The translations under genes were made by a program, and so were the position numbers. Under the pieces are notes generated by a model. It was not told the origin of the DNA. It worked only from the letters and a program-made list of their open reading frames with translations, and searched no databases. A stretch of 8,024 nucleotides of DNA from Chloroflexota bacterium (GTDB taxonomy: Bacteria > Chloroflexota > Limnocylindria > Limnocylindrales > CSP1-4): NCBI GenBank assembly GCA_029858845.1, contig JAOUEG010000068.1, positions 1 through 8,024 on the forward strand. Reading direction: 5' to 3'. This document shows positions 5,966 through 8,024 of the stretch, piece after piece (position 1 is the stretch's first letter; each line of letters starts with the position of its first letter).

Positions 5966-7072
5966 GTGCGCGCTGCGGCCCCCTCGGGGCTCATCGAATG
6001 CCCGCTGCTCCGGACGGTCGCCGACCATCCGACGGACTACTGGAACGACTCGTGCTCGATCTTGGAGCTGGAGTACGCCGTCGCACGTGGCGCCAGCGGT
6101 GCGACATCCAACCCCAGCATCGTGCTGGAGGTCCTGCGCAAGGAGCAGGCCCACTGGACACCGCGGATCCGGGAACTGGCGAGCACCAACCCGGCGTGGG
6201 CGGAGTCGGACATCACGTGGGCGGTGATCGAGGAGATGGCCGTCCGTGGCGCGGCGATCCTCGCCCCGGTCTTCGAACGCGAAGCCGGCCGCAAGGGGCG
6301 GCTATCGCTGCAGACGGACCCCGCCAACTACCCGAATGCCGAGCGCATGCTGGCGCAGGGAGTGCGGTTCGGGAGCCTCGCTCCGAACATGCAGGTCAAG
6401 TTCCCGGCCACACGGGCGGGCCTCCTGGCGCTCGAGCAGGCCACGGCTGCCGGTGTCAGCATCAATGCCACGGTCTGCTTCACGGTCGCCCAGGCCATCG
6501 CCGTCGGTGAGGCGGTGGAGCGCGGGCTGGAAGCGTTCGCCTCGCGAGGCGGCGATGCCTCCGCGGTCACACCGGTCTGCACGATCATGATCGGCCGCCT
6601 GGACGACTGGATGCGGGTCCTGACGGAGCGCGACGGGCTCGCGGTGCACCCGGATGCGCTGGACTGGGCCGGGATCGCGACCTTCAAGCGGGCGTACGGC
6701 ATCTTCCAGGAACGGGGCTATCGCGCCCGGCTGCTGGCGGCGGCCTACCGCCACCGCCTCCACTGGACGGAGCTCGTCGGGGGGGACGTGATCCTGACCA
6801 TGCCGCACGCCTGGCAGGTCCGGTTCAACGACAGCGGGATCACGCCAACTGCCCGGATCGACGAACCGGTCGATCCGGACCTGGTCCGGGAACTGCTCGA
6901 GCGCGTCCCCGACTTCGAGCGTGCGTACGAACCGAACGGCCTGTCCGTGGATGCGTTCGATCGCTTCGGTCCGACCATCAGGACGCTGCGTGGCTTCATC
7001 AAGTCCTACCACGACCTGGTCGCAGCCGTCCGCGACATCACCCTCCCCGACCCGGACGTCCCGCCCGGCTGA
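5966..7072 (+). CDS. Transaldolase/fructose-6-phosphate aldolase superfamily protein
   Basis: The 368-residue protein has the class I (Schiff-base) aldolase barrel of the transaldolase family. Recognisable blocks are YWNDSCSILEL (25-35, with D28 at the place of the first-strand Asp), GATSNPSIVLEVL (45-57, the family TTNPS loop), GRLSLQTDP (111-119), MQVKFPAT (142-149, with K145 as the predicted Schiff-base lysine), GVSINATVCFTVAQAIAVGEA (163-183) and TIMIGRLDDWM (206-216). Where classical transaldolases have a catalytic Glu (E96 in E. coli TalB), this protein has Gln116, as fructose-6-phosphate aldolases do. It is longer than either bacterial transaldolase (about 315) or FSA (about 220). The GTG start follows AGGAGA (5953-5958) at good spacing. 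It diverges from the phosphohistidine-protein operon, so shared control is likely. A pentose-phosphate housekeeping role is less likely than aldol cleavage or transfer on a pathway intermediate, but the substrate is unknown. Confidence 0.88.
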   Translation: MRAAAPSGLIECPLLRTVADHPTDYWNDSCSILELEYAVARGASGATSNPSIVLEVLRKEQAHWTPRIRELASTNPAWAESDITWAVIEEMAVRGAAILAPVFEREAGRKGRLSLQTDPANYPNAERMLAQGVRFGSLAPNMQVKFPATRAGLLALEQATAAGVSINATVCFTVAQAIAVGEAVERGLEAFASRGGDASAVTPVCTIMIGRLDDWMRVLTERDGLAVHPDALDWAGIATFKRAYGIFQERGYRARLLAAAYRHRLHWTELVGGDVILTMPHAWQVRFNDSGITPTARIDEPVDPDLVRELLERVPDFERAYEPNGLSVDAFDRFGPTIRTLRGFIKSYHDLVAAVRDITLPDPDVPPG

Positions 7073-7204
7073 GGCGATCGGACGCCGCCGGCTCGGCCGG
7101 CGAGTCCCCACGGACCGGGGCTTTGGGGCCGAGTGGCCCTGTCCCGGCCAGGACCCCCGGATGACCCTCGGGTCACCAAGGGCACTTCGTGGCAGGAGAC
7201 GGTC
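7073..7204. other. 132-bp spacer between the aldolase-like and flavin oxidoreductase genes, rich in inverted repeats
   Basis: No gene was found here. Several short inverted repeats occur in a row. CGCCGG/CCGGCG with a 5-nt loop (7086-7102) sits 13 nt after the aldolase-like stop but lacks a T-run, so it is at best a weak or Rho-assisted terminator. GGGCC/GGCCC with loop GAGT is at 7126-7139. TGACCC/GGGTCA is at 7162-7175. No clear -10/-35 pair is visible, so the downstream gene may be co-transcribed or have a promoter not recognisable by eye. Confidence 0.4.
7162..7175. promoter_or_regulatory. Palindrome TGACCC-TC-GGGTCA upstream of the flavin oxidoreductase: possible operator
   Basis: A perfect 6+6 bp inverted repeat with a 2-bp centre ends 29 bp before the ATG at 7205 and 18 bp before its AGGAGA ribosome binding site. 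The size and position suit a dimeric regulator site, but in GC-rich DNA such repeats can arise by chance. It does not resemble the AT-rich repeat at 5910-5924, so a different protein would bind it. Confidence 0.3.
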
Positions 7205-8024
7205 ATGGCGCATTTCCCGCATCTGTTCAGTCCGATCCAGCTCGGAAACCTGGAACTGCCCAACCGGATCGTCCACGTGCCGACGGACATCAGCTCCTCC
7301 CACGCCGACGGCGAAGTGAGCGAGCGCGATATCCACCACCACGGCGACATCGCCCGGGGCGGCACCGGGTTCATCATCGTCGGGGCGACCACGCCGGACA
7401 TGAAGACCGGCCGGCCGACCGTCACCTGCCTCGTGGCCGACGGCGACAACTACGTGCCGGGCCTGGCTCGCCTTGCCGAGAGCATGCATCGCTACGGGGC
7501 GAAGTGCGCCGTTCAGCTCCAGCATCCCGGCCGTCAGTGCGCCATCCCTCGCTACAACACGCTCGGGGCCACCGACCGAGTGCTCAAGCTTCCGTGGTCG
7601 GCGGGCCACGAGATCATCTACGAGAACGCCGAGGAGAAGGGCAAGGAGATCCGTGAGGCCTCGATCCCCGAGATCCTCGAACTCGTCGACCTGTTCAGCG
7701 AGGCCGCATGGCGCGTGAAGCAGGCGGGCTTCGACGCCGTCGAGCTCCACGCGGCCCACGGGTACCTCCTGTCGGAGTTCATGAGCCCGTTCCTCAACAT
7801 GCGCACCGATCGGTTCGGCGGGAGTTTCGAGAACCGGATGCGGTTCCCGCTGGCGGTCATCGATTCGATCCAGAAGAAGTGCGGCAGGGGCTTCCCGATT
7901 CTCGTCCGCTACTCGTTCGAGGAATGGTGCGAGGGCGGGCGCGGCGTCGATGAGGGGATCGAGACAGCCCGCGTCCTCGAGCGTGCCGGCTGCGCGGCTA
8001 TCGACCTGTCGATGGGGATGCAGG
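7205..8024 (+). CDS. NADH:flavin oxidoreductase, old yellow enzyme family, partial (C-terminus beyond the right edge)
   Basis: The first 273 residues of an FMN-dependent ene-reductase-type TIM barrel are present. The start is LFSPIQLGNLELPNRIVHVP (7-26), the usual F-P-x-G-x-L-x-NRIV opening. AVQLQHPGRQ at 102-111 gives the conserved Gln (Q104) and the H-x-GR motif. VELHAAHGYLLSEFMSP (179-195) followed by NMRTDRFGGSFENRMRF (198-214) is the signature of the 2,4-dienoyl-CoA reductase/trimethylamine dehydrogenase/BaiCD-BaiH branch. R235 in ILVRYS is the usual FMN-contacting Arg. These larger members often carry a C-terminal 4Fe-4S cluster plus FAD and NAD(P)-binding domains; whether this one does lies outside the window. 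The ATG follows AGGAGA (7194-7199) by 5 nt. It would reduce an activated C=C bond or a related group; the substrate is unknown. The expected product is cytoplasmic, and no signal peptide is seen. Confidence 0.93.
   Translation, partial: MAHFPHLFSPIQLGNLELPNRIVHVPTDISSSHADGEVSERDIHHHGDIARGGTGFIIVGATTPDMKTGRPTVTCLVADGDNYVPGLARLAESMHRYGAKCAVQLQHPGRQCAIPRYNTLGATDRVLKLPWSAGHEIIYENAEEKGKEIREASIPEILELVDLFSEAAWRVKQAGFDAVELHAAHGYLLSEFMSPFLNMRTDRFGGSFENRMRFPLAVIDSIQKKCGRGFPILVRYSFEEWCEGGRGVDEGIETARVLERAGCAAIDLSMGMQ

Noticed and set aside
4450..6510. A 686-codon open frame on the plus strand
   Set aside because: It is antisense to the phosphohistidine gene, then runs out of frame through the aldolase-like gene. 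The composition is biased, and the opposite frame carries clear conserved motifs.
7086..7102. GC hairpin as a Rho-independent terminator of the aldolase-like gene
   Set aside because: The stem is 6 bp with a 5-nt loop and is followed by AGTCCCC rather than a T-run. It is mentioned only as part of the spacer.
6302..7759. A 485-codon open frame on the minus strand
   Set aside because: It is antisense to the aldolase-like and flavin oxidoreductase genes and spans their spacer, with no recognisable domain.

Overview
The window is about 8 kb of very GC-rich bacterial DNA, densely packed with genes and free of RNA genes, insertion sequences, CRISPR arrays or phage genes. Base composition, GTG starts, AGGAG-type ribosome binding sites and 4-bp gene overlaps fit a high-GC soil-type bacterium, such as a member of Chloroflexota or Actinomycetota. 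The sequence alone does not settle the phylum.

Two gene groups diverge from a short control region near 5854-5965. The leftward group (minus strand) has six genes, probably one operon. In order of transcription they are: (1) a PEP-synthase-family protein with a swivelling phosphohistidine domain but no ATP-binding domain, resembling the A subunit of phenylphosphate synthase or a rifampin phosphotransferase without its N-terminal part; (2) a GntR/FCD transcription regulator; (3) a P-loop protein of the HPr kinase/phosphorylase type; and (4-6) the FAD, 2Fe-2S and molybdopterin subunits of a xanthine dehydrogenase/CO dehydrogenase-family molybdenum hydroxylase, in coxM-coxS-coxL order. The last gene runs off the left edge. 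Three of the junctions are 4-bp stop/start overlaps and the other two are gaps of 6 and 12 bp, which supports co-transcription.

The rightward group (plus strand) has a divergent transaldolase/fructose-6-phosphate aldolase superfamily protein. After a 132-bp spacer comes an old-yellow-enzyme-type NADH:flavin oxidoreductase that runs off the right edge.

The likely theme is an inducible catabolic locus for an unknown, possibly aromatic or heterocyclic, compound: hydroxylation by a molybdenum enzyme, phosphoryl transfer from a phosphohistidine carrier, flavin-dependent reduction and Schiff-base aldolase chemistry, under a GntR repressor. The individual family assignments are well supported; the pathway is inference. 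The least ordinary element is the pairing of an ATP-domain-less phosphohistidine protein with an HPr-kinase-like protein inside a molybdenum-hydroxylase operon. The divergent spacer also holds a 15-bp inverted repeat that is a candidate operator.
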